Shown here piece by piece: positions 37,054-44,038 of a DNA stretch of 64,000 nt (its first letter is position 1; each line of letters begins with the position of its first letter). Source of the DNA: Halogeometricum rufum (lineage in GTDB: Archaea; Halobacteriota; Halobacteria; Halobacteriales; Haloferacaceae); contig NZ_FOYT01000001.1 in the NCBI RefSeq assembly GCF_900112175.1, positions 496,001-560,000 on the forward strand. The letters run 5' to 3'. The notes below the pieces were generated by a model. The model was not told where the DNA came from and made no database searches. It saw nothing but the letters and a program-made list of their open reading frames with translations. Position numbers and translations under genes: made by a program.

Positions 37054-37505
37054 GCGGCACGTACGAACCCGAGAGTCCGACGGACCAGCAGTGTCGGCAC
37101 TGCGGACTCTACTTCCGCGCACAGGGGATTCACAACCACGAGTCCTCGTGCTACCTCGACGGCCACGACGCGATGATTCAGCCCGTGGACGAGAGTCGAG
37201 GCGAAGTCGAAGACCCGGAGCGAGTGGGGCGCACTGAGTCACCGACACTCGACGAACCGGACGAGACGCCCACGCCGGACCCCGAGCAGGCGGTAACCGA
37301 CGGCGGAAACCCCGCCCTCGACGCGCCGGAACCGGTCGCCACCGACGGCGGACAGGACGAATCGGCATGCCCGGACTGCGGGTCGAGGGACTACTTCGAT
37401 GCTGACGACGTGCGACGGGCGCGTGACTGCGGTGGCTCCGCCGCGGAACTCCTCGACGAACACGACCGAGTGTGCGCGGACTGCGGCGAGGTGTACGATG
37501 CCTGA
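37050..37505 (+). CDS. Zinc-finger protein of the ATPase operon
   Basis: 151 residues from GTG 37050. The N-terminal finger is CRHCGLYFRAQGIHNHESSC (C2HC spacing) and the C-terminal ribbon is CPDCGSRDYF ... CADCGEVYD. A long acidic, proline-rich linker (about 45-110) joins the two. This domain pairing suggests nucleic-acid binding, perhaps a regulator of late genes. It overlaps its neighbours at both ends. Confidence 0.6.
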   Translation: MSGTYEPESPTDQQCRHCGLYFRAQGIHNHESSCYLDGHDAMIQPVDESRGEVEDPERVGRTESPTLDEPDETPTPDPEQAVTDGGNPALDAPEPVATDGGQDESACPDCGSRDYFDADDVRRARDCGGSAAELLDEHDRVCADCGEVYDA

Positions 37506-37923
37506 GGACGGCGAGGCTCCGCCGTCGCTCTCCGACGGCTTCCCGATGGACCGTGACCCGTCGGCGGCAGTCGCGCCCGACCACGCGGCCGCAGAGGGCG
37601 CTCCCGAGGAAACCACGGTCGGTTCGTCCAACGTGCGGGAGATGCTGTTCTCGACGGAGCCTGAACGCTCCCTCGACGCCATCGAATCGCCGTGGGACCC
37701 CGACCGCGGCGGACCGACGCGCGTCTACCGCGGGTTGCAGAAGATGGCCGAGGTAGAGGGGATGCCCGCTATCTTCGACGTGGGCGTGGGAATCGCGGAG
37801 ACGGTCGTCTGGATCCAACGCGAACGGGAGGAAGCCGCGTCGGACCAGGAGGACGACGCCGACCAGGAGGGCGAGCAGTTCGACGAGGATCTGGGCGCAC
37901 TCGCCGGCGCGGGAGGCGTGTGA
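37498..37923 (+). CDS. Acidic protein upstream of the packaging ATPase, unknown
   Basis: 141 residues, overlapping the zinc-finger gene by 8 nt. N-terminal and C-terminal tails are disordered and acidic; the middle (VYRGLQKMAEVEGMPAIFDVGVGIAETVVW) is helical and partly hydrophobic, possibly membrane-associated. It overlaps the ATPase start by one base. No recognised family. Confidence 0.55.
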   Translation: MPEDGEAPPSLSDGFPMDRDPSAAVAPDHAAAEGAPEETTVGSSNVREMLFSTEPERSLDAIESPWDPDRGGPTRVYRGLQKMAEVEGMPAIFDVGVGIAETVVWIQREREEAASDQEDDADQEGEQFDEDLGALAGAGGV

Positions 37924-38561
37924 TGGACAGGTATCACTGCACGGTCGTCGGCGACTCCGGGTCGGGGAAGACGACGTTCCTCCGCGAGATGCACGACACG
38001 TTCCCCGGCCTGTCCATCTGGATCGACGACACGGACGCGGGCGGTATCTCCGGCCGCGACCTCGAGGACGCCACGACCGTTCGCTCGGCGTCGGAGGCGA
38101 GAGCAGCGACCGCTTCCCGTATCCGGTGGGTGTGCGACTCGGCGATGGAAGTCATCGACGCGGTGCGCGAGATAGCGCACACGTACCACGAGACGACGGG
38201 CTACCCCGTCCAGGTCGTCGTCGACGAGGCGCACCGGCACCTGCCCGACTCTGAGTCGAAGTCGTCGGCGTCGGAGAACACGCTGGCCGCGATGCTGCAC
38301 GAGGACCGAGACAAGGGCGTGAAGGTGGTGATAGCGTCGCAGGACCCGCAGGACTTCTACTACCCGCCGGTCAAGCAGTGCAAGTATCTCGTGTGGGTCG
38401 GCCCGCCCTCGACGTTCCACCGGGGGTTCATCCGCTACTACAACCTGAAGGACCTCGACGGCGGCGGGTTGCCGTCGGACCGCTTCGAGTACGCGGTGAT
38501 CCGTCCGACGGAGCCACCGCACGCGGTGTACCGCGGTGAGACGCGGGAGGTGTACGGATGA
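37923..38561 (+). CDS. Genome-packaging-type ATPase of the provirus (A32/HerA-like)
   Basis: 212 residues, the size typical of FtsK/HerA-clade packaging ATPases in tailless membrane viruses. Walker A is VVGDSGSGKTTF (residues 8-19). Walker B is VQVVVDEAH (96-104). MLHEDRDKGVKVVIASQDPQDFYYP contains the post-Walker-B sensor and candidate arginine finger. It would pump DNA through a vesicle or capsid vertex during assembly. It lies in a chain of overlapping genes (TGATG before, ATGA after), opposite the capsid candidates. Confidence 0.75.
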   Translation: MDRYHCTVVGDSGSGKTTFLREMHDTFPGLSIWIDDTDAGGISGRDLEDATTVRSASEARAATASRIRWVCDSAMEVIDAVREIAHTYHETTGYPVQVVVDEAHRHLPDSESKSSASENTLAAMLHEDRDKGVKVVIASQDPQDFYYPPVKQCKYLVWVGPPSTFHRGFIRYYNLKDLDGGGLPSDRFEYAVIRPTEPPHAVYRGETREVYG

Positions 38562-39040
38562 GCTTCGACGTGACCCGCTCCGACATGCGCCGCATCGACA
38601 AACACGCGCAGGGAGACAACGGCGAGTACGCCGAGCGACTGGTGGCCGCGCACTACGGCGTCGAACACGCGCCCGACGAAGCGTCGTGGTACGACTGCGT
38701 GAACCGCGACACGGGTACGAAGTTCGAGGTGAAGGCCGCGCAGACGATCATTGACGGTCGCGACGAGAGTTCGTTCGTGCCCGTCGAGGGGCGGTTCAGA
38801 CTGTGGAAGAGTCAAACTCGGTCGCTGGTCAACTCGGATGCGCAGAACACGGCGTGGTTCGTGTTCGTACTGCTGGACCGCGACGGGAGTCCGTTGGAGA
38901 TGCGTCGGATGCGTCCCTCGACGGTGTGGTCACTTGTGCAGGAGGAAGGTGGATGGTACGATTCGGGTCACGAGAAAGGAGAACAGAAGAAAATGTCTTT
39001 CTTCTACATATTCGGATCTGTTGAAAACGCCGACTACTGA
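38558..39040 (+). CDS. Nuclease-like protein with possible PD-(D/E)xK fold
   Basis: 160 residues. Core motif: D46 in YDCVNRDTG followed by FEVKAAQ (E57-x-K59), preceded by an acidic helix NGEYAERLVAAHYG, which matches the PD-(D/E)xK layout of restriction- and resolvase-like nucleases. QTRSLVNSDAQNTAWFVFVLLD is the fourth-strand region. It could be a packaging or repair nuclease. Coupled to the ATPase by ATGA. The last 25 codons turn AT-rich, marking the beginning of the cargo region. Confidence 0.6.
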   Translation: MSFDVTRSDMRRIDKHAQGDNGEYAERLVAAHYGVEHAPDEASWYDCVNRDTGTKFEVKAAQTIIDGRDESSFVPVEGRFRLWKSQTRSLVNSDAQNTAWFVFVLLDRDGSPLEMRRMRPSTVWSLVQEEGGWYDSGHEKGEQKKMSFFYIFGSVENADY

Positions 39041-39142
39041 TCGTTCATTGATTCTGTACGCAATACTCAGCGTATATTTTGCACCGCCGTTCTTTAAAAT
39101 TTCACAGGAATACTTTCCTTGGGTTCAGCAAACATGGCGAGT

Positions 39143-39820
39143 TTACAGCTTCCGTCGGTAGGCCGAAACAGGATCGTATTCCGTGAAATGCTTTCCAACA
39201 CCATAGTAATCGCCCTTAATACTGGAGCGATCCTCCATCGGACCTTCTAACCCAGTAGGTCTATTTGCCCTCGGCAATTCACCTGTTGAAATCGAATCAA
39301 TGACGGCATCGGAGATACGTAGCGCCGTGACAGCACTTTCCAAGATGGCTTCATACTCGCCATCATCAACGATTTGATTCGGTGGTAACTGGAAGTCCGG
39401 GTCGTCTATACCATAATACGCGAGTGTGTACATATTACCATACATCTCACACAAAAACATCAGCCTCGCCACCGCGCGGACATGTATTCGCTCAACGTCG
39501 CGTTCGGTAAAGGGACCCCGAACCATTTGAGGAAAGTCGAGATCAGTGACTTCGTCTGCAACAGCATTTAACAAATTTTTACCTGCATTAGACCCGGGAC
39601 TGATGCTATGGTCAGTTGGGTGATTTACTTCCATTAGCTTGAAGATTGACTTCGTGCTTTTCTCTATCGACCGTTGAGCATCGACAAAGCAATCAGCGTG
39701 GTTTATTTCCTCCCCTTCTCTGGTATACCGCATGACTGAATCTAGCTTGGATTCAGCCATCTCAAACTCTCCATGGGCTCTCTTGACCCGATTTCGATCG
39801 ATATCTGCCCTTATCTCCAT
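39143..39820 (-). CDS. AT-rich cargo gene, HEPN-like protein
   Basis: 225 residues. NHADCFVDAQRSIEKSTKSIFKLMEVNHPTDHS resembles the HEPN helical core with its conserved EK-K helix and His, and RDVERIH offers an Rx5H motif like the RNase site of HEPN toxins, although its position is not confirmed. HEPN proteins are frequent in defence and toxin-antitoxin systems. No antitoxin or MNT nucleotidyltransferase partner is visible next door. Codon use is AT-rich compared with the virion genes. Confidence 0.45.
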   Translation of the reverse strand: MEIRADIDRNRVKRAHGEFEMAESKLDSVMRYTREGEEINHADCFVDAQRSIEKSTKSIFKLMEVNHPTDHSISPGSNAGKNLLNAVADEVTDLDFPQMVRGPFTERDVERIHVRAVARLMFLCEMYGNMYTLAYYGIDDPDFQLPPNQIVDDGEYEAILESAVTALRISDAVIDSISTGELPRANRPTGLEGPMEDRSSIKGDYYGVGKHFTEYDPVSAYRRKL

Positions 39821-40134
39821 GTTTCTTAGTTATCTGAACAGTATCTATAACCCATTGTTTGTTCTTTGACTTACAGAAGTTAGGAGATTCAGTCACAGGA
39901 AAGACGCTGGAATCGATGGCCCACAAGCGCGTGATATTCTGATGAAAGCCCCAATCAATAGAGGTCTCAGCCTCCTGCTGCATACGTCCTCTGTATTCAG
40001 CACACAATTTACATAAGGTAATCAGAGTGCTTTAACAGAGCCATTTCTCCAATCTAGCACGCTCAGAATCTAGCCCCGGTATTCAATTTTTGGGACCCTC
40101 AAGATTATTAGAAAGTAACTTTTACTTGTTCGAA
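39821..40134. other. AT-rich spacer between two divergent cargo genes
   Basis: 314 bp. It holds likely promoters for the HEPN-like gene (AT-rich tract about 39830-39860) and the rhomboid-like gene (tract about 40087-40130, with GATTATTAG and TTTTACTTG). A minus-strand frame at 39762-40007 translates to a short protein containing WAIDSSVFP; it may be a decayed transposase fragment but is unsupported. Confidence 0.4.
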
Positions 40135-40809
40135 ATGAAGCAACTCAGCCGATTCCCTGAACCATTTTCTATTGATACTCTTGCCTCCGAACTTAGAGAG
40201 TATGAATCTCCCATTACTCTCTATCTGAGTACGGCGATCGCCACGATATTTACTGTACAGCTTATCCTCACTATTCAGTGGGGGTCACCATCTATCTACG
40301 CGACCACCGGCTTTCTATTTCTGAATGGGCCAGAGATTGCATGGATTTTGTCGCCACTCCTTCATCGAGGACCGTTTCATTTCCTCGCGAATATACTCTT
40401 GCTGCTCCTCATAGGGCGAGTTACCGAATCTCACCTGTCTAGAACGCGGTTCCTAGCACTGGCTGTTCTCTCTTCAATTATCTCAATAGCTGCGTTGGCG
40501 GCTTTTGCACTAGAATTTGGTTCCAAAGAATATGTTGCAGCGTACGGGATTAGTGGACTAGTTTTTGCTCTTCTTGGATTCAGCCTCGTTCATCTTCAAA
40601 TCCACGAGGAATGGAATGAACCGGATGCCTTAGTATATCTACTCGCAATATGTGCTGTTCTGCTAATCGTGTTTGAGGTGGGGAAGGTAATCATACTCCA
40701 AGATCCGCTTCAAGTCAACGCTGGTCATGTCTCTGGTTGGATCCTGGGTATCGTCTTCGCTTACGCTCAATCACAAGAACACTGTTCGGTTCTCAATAGA
40801 GCCTTCTGA
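40135..40809 (+). CDS. Rhomboid-like intramembrane serine protease (cargo)
   Basis: 224 residues with about six membrane helices. Rhomboid signatures are all present: HRGPFHFLANILLLL (H-x4-H-x3-N in helix 2), the catalytic serine in AYGISGLVF (GxSG) and the catalytic histidine in NAGHVSGW. Such proteases cut membrane proteins within the bilayer. ATG 40135 fits better than TTG 40090. The gene is AT-rich, unlike its surroundings, and was probably acquired with the element. Substrate unknown; it could act on neighbouring cargo or virion proteins. Confidence 0.7.
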   Translation: MKQLSRFPEPFSIDTLASELREYESPITLYLSTAIATIFTVQLILTIQWGSPSIYATTGFLFLNGPEIAWILSPLLHRGPFHFLANILLLLLIGRVTESHLSRTRFLALAVLSSIISIAALAAFALEFGSKEYVAAYGISGLVFALLGFSLVHLQIHEEWNEPDALVYLLAICAVLLIVFEVGKVIILQDPLQVNAGHVSGWILGIVFAYAQSQEHCSVLNRAF

Positions 40810-40861
40810 ATTCACTGTCGGGTGGGGGCTGGTTAACTAATTATTACTGTAGAGGGACTAT

Positions 40862-41638
40862 TCAGTTATCCTCGTCGTTTCCTGACAACCTAGCAATATT
40901 CAAAACCAGAACTGCTATGAACACTACTCCAAATATAATATCCAAAATTTCTAGAGATGATGCCGCAAATGCCGGAAGAATTGCCAATGGTTTGTTTAGT
41001 GGTTCGTATGTTTGTGCAGGGATGACTACATAGCTTTCTTCCACTACTATACGGAATTCAGTAATGAACCACTGTATTATACCTAGTCCTGTGATTTCAG
41101 CTAATCTGTACCAAGAATTTGGCTTGATTGGCCTGTATTCTCCGTATTGTCCCACTAGCCAGATGAAGAACCAAAGCGAAGCGAGTACTGTTCCTCCTGT
41201 AATTATGAAAGAATAAACAATCTCGTTTCTCTGTAGTATCGTCCAAACAAACGTTGATGCGACAAGCAGTAGTGATACACAAAGAATGACGAGGTCAGCA
41301 TTCTTCCAAGATTGAATTGAGGTCGCAAAGGAAGGCAACCCACCGAGATCTCGAAGTAGAACTCTGATTATCTCCACGGATAGGACTACTACGCCCAACA
41401 GTGCCCCAACAAACCCGTACTTGATAGCCCATATCGACTCAGCGATGGGTACTCGAGAGATATTTGTGATATAGATTGCAGTGGCCGCGAAAACACCAAG
41501 CACCACAAAGAGAGACGAAGTTGAATCGATGAACTCTGCGAGGGAGAAATATTCTATCTCCTCCTCTTGTTGTTCTGCATCTCTTGATGACCTATAACGC
41601 GTTGAGGGCTTCCCTTTCTCCGAATTCCTATTTCTCAT
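40862..41638 (-). CDS. AT-rich cargo membrane protein, unknown
   Basis: 258 residues. A polar N-terminus is followed by about six hydrophobic helices (about 40-60, 70-92, 112-134, 140-165 and 205-250 among them). No motif recognised. It is convergent with the rhomboid-like gene (52 bp between stops) and has the same AT-rich composition, suggesting that they arrived together. Confidence 0.55.
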   Translation of the reverse strand: MRNRNSEKGKPSTRYRSSRDAEQQEEEIEYFSLAEFIDSTSSLFVVLGVFAATAIYITNISRVPIAESIWAIKYGFVGALLGVVVLSVEIIRVLLRDLGGLPSFATSIQSWKNADLVILCVSLLLVASTFVWTILQRNEIVYSFIITGGTVLASLWFFIWLVGQYGEYRPIKPNSWYRLAEITGLGIIQWFITEFRIVVEESYVVIPAQTYEPLNKPLAILPAFAASSLEILDIIFGVVFIAVLVLNIARLSGNDEDN

Positions 41639-41804
41639 TCTCAGCCCTCACCTATGCAGTATTCTGTTGGGTAGCAACCGAACAAGGATTAAGAGCGTTT
41701 GGATTTCACTTTCACTTTCACTCCGCATCCATGGCTCGCATTGAAGTCCAAACAGACATTCAGTAATTCGTGCTGGTGTCGAGACCCGCAGGTGGCACTC
41801 CGGG

Positions 41805-42020
41805 CTAGTCGTCTTCCTCGACGCCAGTCAGAATCGAAGGATCGTCGATGGCGAGGCGCATGAGACGCCGCAGGGCTTCAGCACGCGACATGTCGAGCGG
41901 AACGACGCCGTCGAGCTGAGCCTGCTTGAGGGCGCGGTCGAAGTCGTCCAGCAACTCTCTATCGACCCGGGCAGAGATGTTGACCGCGTCACCGTCGTCA
42001 TCGTCGTAGGTGGCACTCAT
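41805..42020 (-). CDS. Ribbon-helix-helix regulator, leftward
   Basis: 71 residues from ATG 42020 (a longer frame exists up to 42065 but covers the operator). DAVNISARVDRELLDDFDRALKQAQ is the ribbon and first helix, and MSRAEALRRLMRLAIDD the second helix of a CopG/NikR-type RHH DNA-binding fold. It is divergent from another RHH gene across a palindromic region, an arrangement expected for a viral switch controlling the integrase operon. Confidence 0.65.
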   Translation of the reverse strand: MSATYDDDDGDAVNISARVDRELLDDFDRALKQAQLDGVVPLDMSRAEALRRLMRLAIDDPSILTGVEEDD

Positions 42021-42062
42021 ACGCCGTTGTAGTCTCTGACTCAATGAATAACCCTGTGCAGT

Positions 42063-42114
42063 CACTTAATCAATTATTGAGTGATATGCTCAGAAAGCTA
42101 TAAGTGATTAAGTG
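42063..42114. promoter_or_regulatory. Palindromic operator region between divergent RHH genes
   Basis: CACTTAATCA (42063-42072) is matched by its exact complement TGATTAAGTG (42105-42114). An overlapping near-palindrome (42063-42083, centred on AATT) carries the related half-site TTGAGTG. It lies 17-68 nt before the rightward RHH start and 43-94 nt before the leftward one, over both promoters. A binding site for one or both RHH proteins is inferred. Confidence 0.5.
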
Positions 42115-42130
42115 AATAAGCGGAGGACGA

Positions 42131-42310
42131 ATGGCTCTATCAGTAAACGTGACTATCTCGATGCCGCCGGAGATGGTCGAGAAGATAGACGAACAGGCGA
42201 AGAATCACGGGATGAGTCGCGCCGAGTACGTGCGACATCTCGCACGCGAGGCTCCGTCGTCGCCGTTCGACGCGCCCGCTCAAGAACTCACCACGAACGC
42301 AGAGGTATGA
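42131..42310 (+). CDS. Small ribbon-helix-helix regulator of the integrase operon
   Basis: 59 residues starting MALSVNVTISMPPEMVEKID. The strand VNVTISMPPEM and two helices (EKIDEQAKNHG, SRAEYVRHLARE) are a textbook RHH fold. Four small genes follow head to tail with overlaps, ending with the integrase, so this may repress excision or integration. Overlaps the next short frame as ATGA (42307-42310). Confidence 0.65.
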   Translation: MALSVNVTISMPPEMVEKIDEQAKNHGMSRAEYVRHLAREAPSSPFDAPAQELTTNAEV

Positions 42311-42417
42311 ATGGGGACCCACGAATGAAGCCTACAAGCAACCCCGAGGGTCCCGTTCTGAACTCGCGCACCCGCGCACGTAAGCGTACTGACTACGCTG
42401 GAGGGACGCGCCCGTGA
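42307..42417 (+). CDS. Very small basic protein (36 aa) within the integrase operon
   Basis: Starts inside the RHH stop codon and ends inside the next start (GTGA 42414-42417). The product (MNGDPRMKPTSNPEGPVLNS, then an Arg/Lys-rich tail) has no known family; it may be a recombination-directionality factor or simply a coupling frame. Confidence 0.35.
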   Translation: MNGDPRMKPTSNPEGPVLNSRTRARKRTDYAGGTRP

Positions 42418-42605
42418 CGATGGTCTGTGGCGAACCCATCACCGTCGTCACGAACGGCGTCGCGTGGTACACCGACGCGGGAAGCGACGCGACGGTCCGG
42501 CACGAGGGTCGGATCGAACTCTACGACGCGTACGTGCGTCTGTGTGACCCGGTCGGCGCGTCGTGGGTCCCGCGCGAGAACGTCGAGATGGTGAGCGAGG
42601 TATGA
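42414..42605 (+). CDS. Small protein upstream of the integrase, unknown
   Basis: 63 residues from GTG 42414 (ATG 42420 possible). VCGEPITVVTNGVAWYTDAGSDATVRHEGRIELYDAYVRL looks like a compact beta fold. It overlaps the integrase start by ATGA (42602-42605), so translation is probably coupled. No family recognised. Confidence 0.5.
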   Translation: MTMVCGEPITVVTNGVAWYTDAGSDATVRHEGRIELYDAYVRLCDPVGASWVPRENVEMVSEV

Positions 42606-43612
42606 GGGACCGCGAACTCGAACCGCTCGACCCCGAGGTGGCGGTGGAACAGTACCTCGACTCCCGCCGACCGAGCGTCACGGACTCGACGTACCGGAAC
42701 TCGAAGAACCGTCTCGGTCACTTCCTCGACTTCCTCGAAGAGGAAGAGATCGACGACATGAACGACCTCACCGGGCGGACGCTCTACAACTTCGTGGCGT
42801 GGCGCCGCGGTGACATCGCGCCCATCACGCTCCAGAAGCAACTCTCGTCGCTCCGCGTGTTCCTGCGGTGGGCCGCGGACGTGGAGGCCGTGCCGGAGGG
42901 ACTGGCCGAGAAAGTCCACTCGCCGGAACTCCCCGACGGCGCGGAAGCGCGGACCGTCGTTCTCGAAGAGGAGCGAGCGGAAGCCATCCTCGAACACCTG
43001 AACCGCTACGAGTACGCGAGCAGGCGGCACGTCTGTTTCTCGCTCCTGTGGCGGACGGGGATGCGTATCTCGTCGCTGCACGCCCTCGACCTCCAAGACC
43101 TGCGGCCCGACGACTGCGCCGTGGACCTCGTGAACCGGCCGGAGACCGACACCCGGCTGAAGAACGGGAACAGCGGCGAGCGCTGGGTGTACCTCGGTCC
43201 GCGGTGGTACCAGGTCGTCGAGGACTACGTGGACGCGAACCGCTACGACGTGACCGACGACCACGGCCGCGAACCGCTCGTGACGACGAAGCAGGGGCGG
43301 GCGCACAAGCTCACCGTCCAGAAGTGGATCTACTCGACGACGCGGCCGTGCATGATGCACGACTGTCCGCACGACGAGGACCCGCAGACGTGCGAGGCGA
43401 TGGAGGGCTACCAGCAGGCGAGCAAGTGCCCGTCGTCTCGGTCGCCGCACACGCTCCGCCGCGGAGCCATCACGTCGCACCTCCTCGACGGCGTCCCGCC
43501 GGAGGTTGCCTCCGAACGGATGGACGTCTCACTCGAAGTGCTGTACCGCCACTACGACGCTCGGTCGCCGGGCGAGAAAATGAACCAGCGGAAGAAGTTC
43601 CTACGTCAATGA
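42602..43612 (+). CDS. Site-specific tyrosine recombinase (integrase)
   Basis: 336 residues. The N-terminal SAM-like core-binding domain is at about 12-110. Catalytic residues: R155 (RTGMRISSLH), K230 (VTTKQGRAHK), H283-x-x-R286 (HTLRRGAI) and nucleophile Y318 (HYDAR). The region 250-276 carries Cys at 250, 255, 264 and 276, a zinc-binding insertion also seen in other haloarchaeal integrases. It would recombine the tRNA-Ala 3' end with attP; the right attachment repeats begin 15 nt downstream of its stop. Confidence 0.9.
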   Translation: MRDRELEPLDPEVAVEQYLDSRRPSVTDSTYRNSKNRLGHFLDFLEEEEIDDMNDLTGRTLYNFVAWRRGDIAPITLQKQLSSLRVFLRWAADVEAVPEGLAEKVHSPELPDGAEARTVVLEEERAEAILEHLNRYEYASRRHVCFSLLWRTGMRISSLHALDLQDLRPDDCAVDLVNRPETDTRLKNGNSGERWVYLGPRWYQVVEDYVDANRYDVTDDHGREPLVTTKQGRAHKLTVQKWIYSTTRPCMMHDCPHDEDPQTCEAMEGYQQASKCPSSRSPHTLRRGAITSHLLDGVPPEVASERMDVSLEVLYRHYDARSPGEKMNQRKKFLRQ

Positions 43613-43627
43613 CCCGAAATTCGCCAC

Positions 43628-43640
43628 CCCCGCGAGTCCA
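43628..43640 (+). repeat. Partial attachment core, copy 2
   Basis: CCCCGCGAGTCCA is identical to 31059-31071, the last 13 nt of tRNA-Ala. It lies 15 nt downstream of the integrase stop. Together with the 17-bp copy at 43709-43725, 68 nt further on, it indicates two nested ends. Confidence 0.65.
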
Positions 43641-43708
43641 TCTCCTTCCGTCGCTACGCTCCGTCAGTCGACGGACTCGCTCGCCCCCGTTCGCGTCGCT
43701 CACGGGGA

Positions 43709-43725
43709 CCCCGCGAGTCCACTCG
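43709..43725 (+). repeat. Right attachment core (17 bp)
   Basis: CCCCGCGAGTCCACTCG is identical to 31059-31075. Its longer match than 43628-43640 suggests that this is the outer, chromosomal-side att site. Confidence 0.7.
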
Positions 43726-43767
43726 CACTCCCTCGGCGTCGCTATCCCGTGCAGTCGTCCCGACCGA

Positions 43768-43956
43768 CTACCGACGCTCGTCGGTCGGCTTCTCGAAGAC
43801 GCGCCGGAGTTCGCCCGTCACGCCCTCCTGCCACTTCCGGCCGCAGTCGTCGCAGACGTAGTCGGCGCCGTCCGCGCCGTGGTCGTCGGCGTCGTCCATC
43901 GCCGCGCCGCAGTTGGGGCAGTCGGTCACGTGCAGAGCGAGAGCGCTCACGGGCAT
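43768..43956 (-). CDS. Small zinc-ribbon protein
   Basis: 62 residues from ATG 43956. A zinc ribbon CPNCGAAMDD...YVCDDCGRKW occupies residues 13-43, with a charged C-terminus. A longer in-frame extension up to 44205 is Arg/Thr/Ser-rich, overlaps the HNH gene in another frame and is probably not translated. It lies 83 nt after the HNH gene on the same strand. Confidence 0.55.
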   Translation of the reverse strand: MPVSALALHVTDCPNCGAAMDDADDHGADGADYVCDDCGRKWQEGVTGELRRVFEKPTDERR

Positions 43957-44038
43957 CAGTCTGGTGGGGGTCGGTTCGTCGTCGGTCCGCGACCGAGTGC
44001 GGTCGCTATCGGCGACTGGGGAACTCACGTCGGTGGAA

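Larger units (their letters stand above)
31059..43725. mobile_element. Integrated provirus-like element in tRNA-Ala
   Basis: About 12.7 kb between 17-bp direct repeats of the tRNA 3' end, with a tyrosine integrase 15-97 nt from the right repeats. Gene content: a small packaging-type ATPase, a nuclease-like protein, a divergent structural-type operon of small acidic and membrane proteins, regulators, and AT-rich cargo. This resembles proviruses of the tailless icosahedral Halopanivirales (SH1, SNJ1, P23-77 group); that identity is inferred from gene size, order and ATPase, not from a search. No replication initiator is recognisable. Confidence 0.7.

Noticed and set aside
31059-43725. Calling the element a pleolipovirus or a head-tail provirus
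   Set aside because: No spike plus VP3/VP4 set of pleolipoviruses is seen, and no terminase, portal or HK97-type capsid genes.
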